Shown: one piece after another, positions 17,850-25,725 of the stretch
Layout: each line of letters opens with the position of its first letter
Numbering within the stretch: position 1 is the first letter of the stretch
From: PoT sp049331405
GTDB lineage: Bacteria; Planctomycetota; Planctomycetia; Isosphaerales; Isosphaeraceae
Direction of reading: 5' to 3'
Length of the DNA: 64,000 bases
NCBI RefSeq assembly: GCF_049331405.1
Contig: NZ_CP186274.1
Location: 7,130,001-7,194,000, forward strand
The notes under the pieces: generated by a model
What the model saw: the letters and a program-made list of their open reading frames with translations, nothing else
Told to the model about the DNA's origin: nothing
The model's database searches: none
Position numbers and translations under genes: made by a program

Positions 17850-17881
17850 GGCGCCCGGGACAGGCGGCTTTCCCGGGCGCC
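17850..17881 (-). terminator. Hairpin after the minus-strand GT4 gene
   Basis: Perfect 11-base arms GGCGCCCGGGA (17850-17860) and TCCCGGGCGCC (17871-17881) enclose a 10-base loop, 32 bases past the stop of the glycosyltransferase gene. The minus transcript continues AGATGTTTGAAA, a weak T-tract. Confidence 0.65.
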
Positions 17882-17913
17882 TCTCTCCTCCGAATTTGCT
17901 CGTCGAGCAAGGT

Positions 17914-19146
17914 TTATCGCGGCTCGTCGACGCTCGAGGGCCGGGGCAGCGCAACGTGCGGCGCCGGGGGGACCGTGCCGGAACTCGGTCCGTAGAGGAC
18001 CTCGTTCAGCATCCCCAGGAGCCGCTCCCGGTAGATCGGGAGCGAGAGGCTCTCGGCGCGTTGCCGTGCGACCTCGATGTCATAGGGGCATCCCGCCGCT
18101 TCCCAGGCATTCAATGCACCCAGGAGACATTCCGTCGTCTGCTCGGGATAGGTTCGGCCGACCTGGTCGTCGATAGTCTCGGCCACTCCCCCCTGCCCCA
18201 ACGCGATCACGGGCATCCCGCAGGCGAGGGCCTCGATCGGGACGATGCCGAAATCCTCGTTCCCCGGGAAGATGAGCGCCCGGCATCGTCGATAATGCTC
18301 TCGGATCACGTCGTCCGGCTGCCAGCCGAGGAATTTGACCGTCGGCCCGGCGAGGGACTGGAGCCGACGCTCCTCCGTCCCCTTGCCGATGATGATCAAC
18401 TCCCGGCCCGACTGCGTACAGGCAGCGATCGCCTGCTCGAGCCGCTTGTAGGGCACGAGGGCCGAGACGCAGAGGTAGGCGTTGTTGCGTGGGCCGTCGT
18501 CGGGCGTGTAGTAGGCCGTGTCGACGGGCGGGTAGATGACCCGGCTGTCGCGACCGTAGAAGTCGGTGATCCGGCGTTTGATCGTCTCGGAGATCGAGAT
18601 GAAGTGGCTCACCCGGCTCGACGTCTTCAGATCCCAGCGTCGCATCTGGTTCAGGATGATCCCGGCCGCGGCCCGCTTCAGGGGGCGATCGCGCCAGTCG
18701 TCGAGGTAGGCGTCGCGCCCTTGCCAGGCGTAGCGCATGGGGGTGAAGCAGTAGCAGACGTGCGGCACGCCCCGAGGAGGACGCACGGCCTTGGCCACGC
18801 AATGGCTCAGGCTGATGACGATGTCCGCGTCCTTGATCTTCCAGCTGCGCGCGGCGAGGGGCATCAGGGGGAGCAGCTTGCGGTAGTGCTGCAGGACCCC
18901 GGGGATGCGCTGGAGGTGGGACGTCTTGATCTTCATCGCTTCGATGGTGGGGCTCAAGGCCCCCTTGCGATGGATCAGGGTGTGCAGGGTCGCGTCGGGG
19001 AAGGCCTGGCAGAGGACCTCGAGGCACTTCTCGCCGCCGCGCATGCCCGTCAGCCAGTCGTGGACCAACGCGACGCGGAGCCCTGAGAGACGCGAGGATG
19101 ATGCGCGGACCGACCGTGTGGTAGCACTCTGGACGCTGGCATCCAT
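17914..19146 (-). CDS. GT4-family glycosyltransferase (mannosyltransferase-like)
   Basis: A 410-residue GT-B enzyme. After a low-complexity first 20 residues comes LRVALVHDWLTGMRGGEKCL, a typical N-terminus in this family. The C-terminal half has YPPVDTAYYTP, LCVSALVPYKRLEQAI and PGNEDFGIVPIEALACG, which carries the E-x7-E catalytic/donor pair, then the closing GQGGVAETI loop. The start at 19146 has GAGGAGG five bases upstream. The family commonly uses GDP-mannose or UDP-glucose to extend polysaccharide repeat units. No export or polymerase genes sit beside it, so the pathway is not identified. A proline-rich tail ends the protein. Confidence 0.87.
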   Translation of the reverse strand: MDASVQSATTRSVRASSSRLSGLRVALVHDWLTGMRGGEKCLEVLCQAFPDATLHTLIHRKGALSPTIEAMKIKTSHLQRIPGVLQHYRKLLPLMPLAARSWKIKDADIVISLSHCVAKAVRPPRGVPHVCYCFTPMRYAWQGRDAYLDDWRDRPLKRAAAGIILNQMRRWDLKTSSRVSHFISISETIKRRITDFYGRDSRVIYPPVDTAYYTPDDGPRNNAYLCVSALVPYKRLEQAIAACTQSGRELIIIGKGTEERRLQSLAGPTVKFLGWQPDDVIREHYRRCRALIFPGNEDFGIVPIEALACGMPVIALGQGGVAETIDDQVGRTYPEQTTECLLGALNAWEAAGCPYDIEVARQRAESLSLPIYRERLLGMLNEVLYGPSSGTVPPAPHVALPRPSSVDEPR

Positions 19147-19568
19147 GCCGGCCTCCTCGTTCGAGTCAGGGGTGGTCCTCCCATCGGATCCCGGAAGGCT
19201 TTGCGATCGCTTCCTGCGTCGGCGCGGGGAAGAGTGCGCGCACGATCACCGAGGTTTCATCGGTAGAAAGTCGCCTCCGGGTTCACAAAGGGGGTGCAGA
19301 TCACGATGGGACGTTGCGAACCCTACCCGAGATCGCCGAATCGGGCAAGTCGGCCTGGCGAGGCCGCCTGCGCCCGGTTTCAGGCCCTCGCGCACAGCAA
19401 CCGCGGGTGACCCGGAGGCCGGATCCCAGGCGTTTGCATTGGGTGAGTTCAAGGCATGTGTCGGGCTCCGACGTGGCGGTTAGGGCAGGATGGTGATAGG
19501 CTAGACGCATCGTCCCCCCAAACATGCCTCGGCTCCTCCCTCGGGTCACAGGTGGAACGGCTCGACTC
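19147..19568. other. Divergent intergenic region upstream of glycolate oxidase genes
   Basis: This 422-base stretch lies between the minus-strand GT4 gene and glcD and should carry both promoters. I found no clear -35/-10 pair and no RNA motif. An in-frame ATG at 19524 could add 15 residues to GlcD, but it has no ribosome binding site. Confidence 0.4.
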
Positions 19569-21029
19569 ATGACCAGCGCTTTGACCTCATCCGTCGCCAA
19601 GCAATTCCTGACCGAGCTGACCGCCATCGTGGGCGAGGAGAACCTCATCCATCACCACGATGAACTCGTCGTGTACGAGTGCGACGGCTACGTGATCGAG
19701 AAGAACATCCCGGACGTTGTCGTCTTCCCGACCTCGACCGAGCATGTCGTCGCCATCGTGAAGATCTGCAACGCCTACAAGATCCCGTTCGTCCCCAGGG
19801 GCGCCGGGACGAGCCTGGCGGGGGGGACCCTGGCAGTCGGCGGCGGGGTCATGATCTGCCTGACTCGCATGACAAAAATCCTCGAGATCAACACGAGGGA
19901 TCGTTATGCGATCGTCGAGCCGGGGGTCGTCAACGTCTGGCTGACGCGGGCGCTGGGGGGTACCGGGTTTCACTACGCCCCCGACCCTTCGAGCCAGGGG
20001 GCCTGCACCATCGGCGGGAACGTCGCCACGAACTCGGGCGGGCCGCATACCCTCAAATACGGCGTGACGGTCAACCACGTCCGGGGCGTCGAACTCGTCC
20101 TCCCCGACGGCTCGATCGTGAATACGGGTGGCGTCACCGAAGAGAACCCAGGCTACGACCTCACCGGCCTGATCGTCGGGAATGAGGGGACTTTCGGGAT
20201 CGTGACCAAAGTGACGGTCGGCCTGACCCGCGACCCCGAGGCCGGTCGGACGCTGCTGGGCGTCTTCGACAGCGTCGACTCGGCGACAGAGACGGTCAGC
20301 GGCATCATCGCCGCCGGAATCGTGCCCGCGGCTCTCGAGATGCTCGACACGCTCATGATCCAGGCGATCGAGAAGGCATTCCGCTTCGGCTTCCCCACCG
20401 ACGCCGGGGCGGTCCTGATCATCGAGGTCGACGGCCTCGACGCGGGACTCGATCGCGAGGCCCAGGCGATCGCCGAGATCGTCCACAGCAAGGGGGGCAC
20501 CGTCGACAAGTCGATCACCTGGCGGACGCGCAAGGAGCCCGAGTACGTCGCCATCTGGAAGAGCCGCAAGTCGGCCTTCGGAGCTATCGGTCGACTCAGC
20601 CCGACCTTCTGCACGCAGGACGGTGTCGTGCCCAGGACCAAGCTCCCCCACATCCTCCGCTTCATCACGGCGGTTGGGGAACGCTATAACATCCGGATTG
20701 CCAACGTCTTCCACGCAGGGGACGGGAACATCCACCCGATCCTCCTCTTCGACGAGCGCGACCCCGAGCAGGTCGAACGCGTGCTCCAGGCGAGCCACGA
20801 GATCCTCGAGGAATGCGTCAACGTCGGCGGGAGCGTGACGGGCGAGCACGGGATCGGCGTCGAGAAGATGGAGTTCATGCCCAAGCTCTTCACGCCGGCC
20901 GACCTCGCCGCCATGGTGGCAATCCGCCAGACGTTCAATCCCGAGAACCGCTGCAGCCCCGACAAGATGCTCCCGGTCGGCGGCGGCTGCATCGAGAAGA
21001 GCAAGCCGGGCCACCGGGCATCGGCCTGA
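19569..21029 (+). CDS. glcD: Glycolate oxidase subunit GlcD (FAD-linked)
   Basis: A 486-residue FAD-binding subunit of glycolate dehydrogenase, which oxidises glycolate to glyoxylate and passes electrons to the quinone pool. The PCMH-type FAD domain has VPRGAGTSLAGG and YAPDPSSQGACTIGGNVA, and the C-terminal oxidase domain has NVFHAGDGNIHPI and SVTGEHGIGVEKM. Throughout it matches the known E. coli GlcD pattern (for example YECDG near the start and APDPSSQ). I use the ATG at 19569; an upstream in-frame ATG at 19524 would add a proline/arginine-rich leader with no ribosome binding site. It is the first gene of a cluster with the Fe-S and second FAD subunits. Confidence 0.93.
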   Translation: MTSALTSSVAKQFLTELTAIVGEENLIHHHDELVVYECDGYVIEKNIPDVVVFPTSTEHVVAIVKICNAYKIPFVPRGAGTSLAGGTLAVGGGVMICLTRMTKILEINTRDRYAIVEPGVVNVWLTRALGGTGFHYAPDPSSQGACTIGGNVATNSGGPHTLKYGVTVNHVRGVELVLPDGSIVNTGGVTEENPGYDLTGLIVGNEGTFGIVTKVTVGLTRDPEAGRTLLGVFDSVDSATETVSGIIAAGIVPAALEMLDTLMIQAIEKAFRFGFPTDAGAVLIIEVDGLDAGLDREAQAIAEIVHSKGGTVDKSITWRTRKEPEYVAIWKSRKSAFGAIGRLSPTFCTQDGVVPRTKLPHILRFITAVGERYNIRIANVFHAGDGNIHPILLFDERDPEQVERVLQASHEILEECVNVGGSVTGEHGIGVEKMEFMPKLFTPADLAAMVAIRQTFNPENRCSPDKMLPVGGGCIEKSKPGHRASA

Positions 21030-21261
21030 GCATCGCGCAAATTGGACCTCACGCCAGGCTTGCGGCTGGCACTCGGCTAGCGGTGCCCGCGATTCTCGAT
21101 TAGCCTGTTGCCTGGGCCGGAGGTCGAACGGCACCGGCCGAGGGCCAGGAGTCGGCCGGGAACGTGCCGCAGCCAAGGCTCCTCGAATCCCCCACCCACC
21201 GAACCGACGTCGCCATGACCTCGGTCTCGACCTTGGACCCGCTAGTTGGAGGCGAAGCGCT

Positions 21262-22113
21262 TTGGCCAAGCGAAACGAACACTCGCGATGGCGGCGACTT
21301 CCCCAGGTCTTCCGGTTCGGCGAGCACAAGCTGCCCGACACGAGCCATGAGCCGCAGCGGCTCACCGTGTACTTGCCCTCGTACATCCTCGACGCCGCCG
21401 AGATCCAGGCCGCCAAGGCCGAGGTCGACACCGTCCAGGAGTTCTGCGCCAAGCTCCTGTTCGACGCGATCGAGGGGGAGCGGCAACGCGTCGAGGCCTC
21501 GGAGATCGCAGCCCGGCAAGGTCTGCTCAAAGGGCTCCAGGCGATCGCAGACGACCCCGAATATCTGGCGGAGTGGAGCGCCCTCGTCGAGACCAAGGGG
21601 CGCAACACGCCCGATCAGCCCGCGTTGGAAGAGTCAACGGCCGAAGCCGCCGAAGAGCCCGAGGGTGAGCCCTCCCTGTTCGAGCCCAAGCCGGCTCCCA
21701 AGGGGGATCCTGTCGTGCTCACGCCGATTGAAAGATCGAGCGACGCCCTGAGCGAGGCCGAGAGCGTCGTCCTGAGACATGCGGGGCTCGAGTATGACGA
21801 CCCGCTCGCCTTCCTCCCCTGCCTGCGCCGGGGCCAGTCGGTTTCCGTGAATGAGGTCGCCGACCTTGCCCGTGCCCTGCAACTGCTCGAGGCCGAGTCT
21901 CGCGAGGCCTGGACCCTCGACCGCAGGATCATCTTCGCGCTCCATCGGCTCGCGTATGAAGGGCAGATCCTCCATACCGATGCATGGCCGGGTGCCTTCG
22001 ACCCCTGGACCATCGAGGCCCTCAGGGCCGTGCAGGAGGCCGTCGAACGCATCCTCTCGGGCCAGGACATTCGCTACTCTTCCCCAGACGAATCCAGGGA
22101 GAATCCTCGGTGA
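21262..22113 (+). CDS. Unknown protein in glycolate oxidase operon, N-terminal ribbon-helix-helix-like
   Basis: A 283-residue protein between glcD and glcE. I cannot name its family. The TTG start at 21262 is chosen because GGAGG lies 9 bases upstream; the stop overlaps the GTG of glcE (GTGA), implying coupling. Residues about 33-71 (RLTVYLPSYILDAAEIQAAK, ending in FCAKLLFDAI) have the strand-helix-helix spacing of ribbon-helix-helix DNA-binding proteins. Next is an acidic, proline-rich linker (about 115-160). The helical C-terminal part, about 175-275, contains LAFLPCLRRGQSV and DRRIIFALHRLAYEGQIL. The position suggests a regulator or an accessory factor of the oxidase; both are inference. 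Confidence 0.8.
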   Translation: MAKRNEHSRWRRLPQVFRFGEHKLPDTSHEPQRLTVYLPSYILDAAEIQAAKAEVDTVQEFCAKLLFDAIEGERQRVEASEIAARQGLLKGLQAIADDPEYLAEWSALVETKGRNTPDQPALEESTAEAAEEPEGEPSLFEPKPAPKGDPVVLTPIERSSDALSEAESVVLRHAGLEYDDPLAFLPCLRRGQSVSVNEVADLARALQLLEAESREAWTLDRRIIFALHRLAYEGQILHTDAWPGAFDPWTIEALRAVQEAVERILSGQDIRYSSPDESRENPR

Positions 22114-23363
22114 GTGAGTCTGTGCAACCGGCCGGAACCCGGCTCGGCGATGGCCTGTTCGCCGAGGCCACCGAGCGTCCCGAATCGATCGATGCGCTGA
22201 GAGAGGTCGTGACCAGGCGGGCCGCCGAAGGCCGGGCGCTCTATCCCCAGGGCGGAGGCACGGCGCTCGATTATGGCGGGACCCCACGCTCGCCCGGCGT
22301 GGCGGTCGACACCCGCGGCCTGAACCGCGTCATCGACTATCCGGCCGCCGACATGACGATCACCTTGGAGGCGGGGATCACCATCGCCAGCCTGAGCCAG
22401 GTCCTGCGCGAGCAGCGGCAGCGGCTCCTGATCGACGCCCCTCACCCCGAGCGGGCCACGCTCGGCGGGATCTACGCGACGAACGCCAACGGCTCCAGGC
22501 GCTACGGGGCCGGCTCGCCCCGCGATCAGATCATAGGGGTTGGGTTCGTCACGTCTGACGGCGAGGTCGTCAAGGGAGGCGGGCGGGTCGTCAAGAATGT
22601 CGCCGGCTACGACTTCCCCAAGCTGATCACCGGCTCGATGGGGACGCTCGGCATCATCAGCCACATGACCCTCGCGGTCCGTCCCATGCCCGAGGCCTCC
22701 GCGCTCGTCTGGGCACCGATCCCCTCGCCCGATCGGCTCGAGTCGATCCTCGAGGCCCTGAACACGTCCGGGACGAGGCCGATCGCCCTCGATGTGCTCA
22801 ACCGGGGCGGGGCGATGCAGGTCGGCGGAGCGCTCGGGATGCCCCAGGGGGATTGCGTGCTCGTCCTCGGTTTCGAGGACAACGACGCGGCGGTTGCCTG
22901 GTCGCTGGAACGCCTCAAGGACGAGCTGGTCGGGATCGACTTCGCAACGAAGCGGCAGAACGACTCCGAGTCCCTCTGGTTGGCCCTGACCGCATTCCAG
23001 TCGGAGGAACTCGGCCCCGTCAGCTTCGTGGCCAATCTCCGCAGATCCAGCGTCGCCGAGTTCGTCGCGGGCCTCGACCCCGAGCACTGGGCCGTGCAGG
23101 CTCACGCCGGCAACGGCATCGTCCGGGCCCACGCCTTGACGAGCCGGGACCGGGAGGCGTTCAAGCGAGACATCGATTATTGGCGTGCCAGGGCCGTCCG
23201 AGACGGCGGGAACCTGATCCTGTCACGCTGCCCGGCCGAATGGAAGCCAAGCTTGAAGGTCTGGGGCGAGCCGAGGGGCGACTGGGGCCTGATGGAACGC
23301 CTGAAACAGTCCCTCGACCCCAAAGCGATCATGAATCCGGGGCGATTCGTCGGTACAATTTAA
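22110..23363 (+). CDS. glcE: Glycolate oxidase subunit GlcE (FAD-binding)
   Basis: A 417-residue second FAD-binding subunit of glycolate dehydrogenase. The GTG at 22110 is preferred to upstream in-frame starts because it overlaps the preceding stop codon (GTGA) and the family sequence begins just after it. The FAD domain includes YPQGGGTALDYGG, then TLGGIYATNANGSRRYGAGS and GGRVVKNVAGYDFPKL, all characteristic of GlcE. The C-terminus ends KAIMNPGRFV, the usual closing motif of GlcD/GlcE proteins. GlcE is shorter than GlcD and needs GlcD and GlcF for activity. It is part of the glcD-X-E-F cluster. Confidence 0.92.
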   Translation: MSESVQPAGTRLGDGLFAEATERPESIDALREVVTRRAAEGRALYPQGGGTALDYGGTPRSPGVAVDTRGLNRVIDYPAADMTITLEAGITIASLSQVLREQRQRLLIDAPHPERATLGGIYATNANGSRRYGAGSPRDQIIGVGFVTSDGEVVKGGGRVVKNVAGYDFPKLITGSMGTLGIISHMTLAVRPMPEASALVWAPIPSPDRLESILEALNTSGTRPIALDVLNRGGAMQVGGALGMPQGDCVLVLGFEDNDAAVAWSLERLKDELVGIDFATKRQNDSESLWLALTAFQSEELGPVSFVANLRRSSVAEFVAGLDPEHWAVQAHAGNGIVRAHALTSRDREAFKRDIDYWRARAVRDGGNLILSRCPAEWKPSLKVWGEPRGDWGLMERLKQSLDPKAIMNPGRFVGTI

Positions 23364-23502
23364 CACTGTCCTGCCAGACCATTGTTCACCGCCCGATGAG
23401 CCGAGGATGCTGAAAGGCGCCGAGCCTCTCCCTTTCGAGGAGGGGTTAGGCGCAGGCCGATCCATCGACGATCATCGGAGAGACTCTTGGGATCTCCTCC
23501 TC

Positions 23503-24867
23503 ATGGCCATCGCGACCGCGGCAACAGCGTCGGACAAGGAACAGGCTGACCCCTCGCCGGCACGAATGGTCGACCTGGATTGGCTCTCGAGCAAGATCGA
23601 GTATCGCCTCTACCAGGAGTGCGTCCACTGCGGGCTCTGCACGGCGAGCTGTCCCACGTACATCGAGACCCGCAACGAGAACGACAGCCCCCGAGGGCGG
23701 ATCTACCTGATGCGTGCCGTGGCCGACGGCCGGCTCGGCCTCAGCCCGGAGGTCCGCAACCACCTCGAGCTCTGCCTCGACTGTCGGGCGTGCGAGTCGG
23801 CCTGCCCCTCGGGCGTGAAGTATGGCCGGATCATCGAGCCCTTCAAGGTCGCCATGGAACGCTCGGCCAAGGACGTCCCGGGCTCCAAGTCGAGCCTCCT
23901 GCAGAAGCTGATCCTCCACCACCTCTTCCCCTACGCGAGCCGGGTCAAGCTCGCCTTGGCCCCTGCCCGCATCCTCCAGCGTTTCGGTCTGATCGACTGG
24001 ACCGAGAAGGTCGGCCTGACGAAGCTGCTCCCCCCGACCCTGCGGCGGCTCCAGGCCATGCTGCCTCGCCTGAAGGGGACGGGCTTCAGCAAGCTGCCCG
24101 AGACCTTGCCGCCGATCGGGCCCAAGCGGGCGAGGGTCGGCCTCTTCCTCGGCTGCGTCGCCGACGCGATGTTCCCTGAGACGAATGCAGCGACCGCCCG
24201 CGTCCTCCAGCAGAACGGCTGCGAGGTCGTCATCCCCCGCAGTCAGGCCTGCTGCGGCGCGATCCACTATCACTCGGGAGCCGAGGAGCCCGCGGTCGAA
24301 CTCGCCCGCAAGAACATGGAGGCGTTCAAGCCCGACGAGTTCGACGCCATCATCGTCAACGCCGCCGGCTGCGGGGCGATGCTCAAGGAATACGGCCACC
24401 TGCTGCCCAAGGCCGACCACGAGGCGGGCGAACGGTTCTCGGCCAAGGTCAAGGACATCTCCGAGTTCCTCGTCGCCCTCGGCCCGATCGCGCCGACGAA
24501 CCCCCTGCCCCAGACGGTGACATATCACGACGCCTGCCACCTCTGCCACGGCCAGCAGATCCGATCGCAGCCGAGGCAGTTGCTCTCCCTGATCCCGGGC
24601 CTCGAGCTCAAGCCGCTCGAGGAGAGCGAGATCTGCTGCGGCGCGGCGGGGACGTACAACCTCACGCAGCCCGAGATGTCGCAGCGACTCGGCCGCCGCA
24701 AGGCCCAGCATCTGCAAGCGACGGGGGCCGATACGGTCGCCACCGGCAACGTCGGCTGCATCCTCCAGATCGCCCGCCAGCTCAAGGAAGCCGGGAGCCC
24801 CATGCAGGTCGCCCACCCCGTCGACCTGCTCGACCAGGCCTATCGCGGCAAGGCCCCCAAGGCCTGA
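23503..24867 (+). CDS. glcF: Glycolate oxidase iron-sulfur subunit GlcF
   Basis: A 454-residue Fe-S subunit. Two [4Fe-4S] ferredoxin-type motifs are present: CVHCGLCTASCP and CLDCRACESACPSG. Two CCG-type cysteine-rich domains follow, with SQACCGAIHYHSGA and YHDACHLCHGQQ, then EICCGAAGTYN, as in GlcF and heterodisulfide reductase. It carries electrons from the FAD subunits to the membrane quinone pool. The ATG at 23503 has a weak ribosome binding site. An in-frame ATG at 23407 would add 32 unlikely-looking residues. It ends 15 bases before the convergent pnp stop. Confidence 0.92.
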   Translation: MAIATAATASDKEQADPSPARMVDLDWLSSKIEYRLYQECVHCGLCTASCPTYIETRNENDSPRGRIYLMRAVADGRLGLSPEVRNHLELCLDCRACESACPSGVKYGRIIEPFKVAMERSAKDVPGSKSSLLQKLILHHLFPYASRVKLALAPARILQRFGLIDWTEKVGLTKLLPPTLRRLQAMLPRLKGTGFSKLPETLPPIGPKRARVGLFLGCVADAMFPETNAATARVLQQNGCEVVIPRSQACCGAIHYHSGAEEPAVELARKNMEAFKPDEFDAIIVNAAGCGAMLKEYGHLLPKADHEAGERFSAKVKDISEFLVALGPIAPTNPLPQTVTYHDACHLCHGQQIRSQPRQLLSLIPGLELKPLEESEICCGAAGTYNLTQPEMSQRLGRRKAQHLQATGADTVATGNVGCILQIARQLKEAGSPMQVAHPVDLLDQAYRGKAPKA

Positions 24868-24876
24868 TGACTGGCT

Positions 24877-24905
24877 GCCGCCTCACTCCGAGGAGTCGAG
24901 GCGGC
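24877..24905. terminator. Hairpin between convergent glcF and pnp, inside the pnp 3' end
   Basis: GCCGCCTC (24877-24884) pairs with GAGGCGGC (24898-24905), with an inner ACTC/GAGT stem and a CGAG loop; only one base is bulged. It starts in the 15-base gap and extends into the last pnp codons. It could end transcription both ways, but there is no T-tract. Confidence 0.4.
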
Positions 24906-25725
24906 GGATGACCCCGTCAATCAGCTTGCCGAGCTTCGGCGTCGCTTCCTTGCCGGCCTCGAGGACTTCCTCGTGGCTGATCGGGTTCTCCGAGATCCCG
25001 GCCGCCGCGTTCGTCACGAGCGCGAAGCCGAGCACGTCCATCCCGGCGTGCCGTGCCACGATGGCCTCGGGCACGGTCGACATGCCCACGACGTCGGCCC
25101 CCAGGGTCCGCAGCATGCGGATCTCCGAGGGGGTCTCGTAGCTCGGCCCCGGCAGACATGCATAGACGCCCGCCGCCAGGGGGAGTCGCTGGCGGTGGGC
25201 CTCGTCGTGCGCGAGGGACTGGAGCTTCGAACAATAGACCGAGGTCATGTCGGGGAACCTGATCCCCAGCTTCGAATCATACGGGCCCCGGAGCGGGTTC
25301 ACTCCAAGCATGTTGATGTGATCCGAAAGGCAGACGAGCATCCCTGGATAATGCGAGGGGCGGATCCCCCCCGTCGCCGCGGTCAGGATGAGCGTCTTCA
25401 CGCCGAGGCACTGGAGCACCCGGATCGGGAACGTCACCGATTCGAGCTCGTGCCCCTCGTAGTAGTGGAAACGACCCTGGAGGAAGATCGCTCTGACCTT
25501 GGGGGTCGCCACGAAGACCATGTTCCCGGCGTGGCCCTCGACCGTCGGCTTCGGGAAGTGCGGCAGGTCGGCATAAGGGATCGCCAGGCGGTCGGGATAG
25601 TCCTCCACGAGCTTGCCGAGGCCGGAGCCGAGCACGACGGCCGTCTTCGGCAGCTCGGGCACCGACTTGCGGATGGCCTCCGCGCATTCGTGGGCCCGCT
25701 CGTAGATCGAGGCTTGGTTCGTCAT
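24883..25725 (-). CDS. pnp: Purine nucleoside phosphorylase
   Basis: A 280-residue PNP of the trimeric, mammalian-like class. It cleaves inosine and guanosine with phosphate to the base and ribose-1-phosphate. Key segments are VVLGSGLGKLVED (phosphate-binding glycine loop), EGHAGNMVF, TAATGGIRPSHYPGML, GVYACLPGPSYETPSEI, GADVVGMSTVPEAI and ALVTNAAAGIS, whose Asn is the purine-recognising residue. The ATG at 25725 overlaps the stop of the nucleoside transporter (ATGA), so the two are coupled. It is the last gene of the pdp-nupC-pnp salvage operon. The open frame extends far upstream but that part is antisense-like and not coding. Confidence 0.93.
   Translation of the reverse strand: MTNQASIYERAHECAEAIRKSVPELPKTAVVLGSGLGKLVEDYPDRLAIPYADLPHFPKPTVEGHAGNMVFVATPKVRAIFLQGRFHYYEGHELESVTFPIRVLQCLGVKTLILTAATGGIRPSHYPGMLVCLSDHINMLGVNPLRGPYDSKLGIRFPDMTSVYCSKLQSLAHDEAHRQRLPLAAGVYACLPGPSYETPSEIRMLRTLGADVVGMSTVPEAIVARHAGMDVLGFALVTNAAAGISENPISHEEVLEAGKEATPKLGKLIDGVIRRLDSSE

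Noticed and set aside
19587..21608. 673-residue minus-strand frame opposite glcD
   Set aside because: Antisense to a clearly identified GlcD gene; no recognisable motifs.
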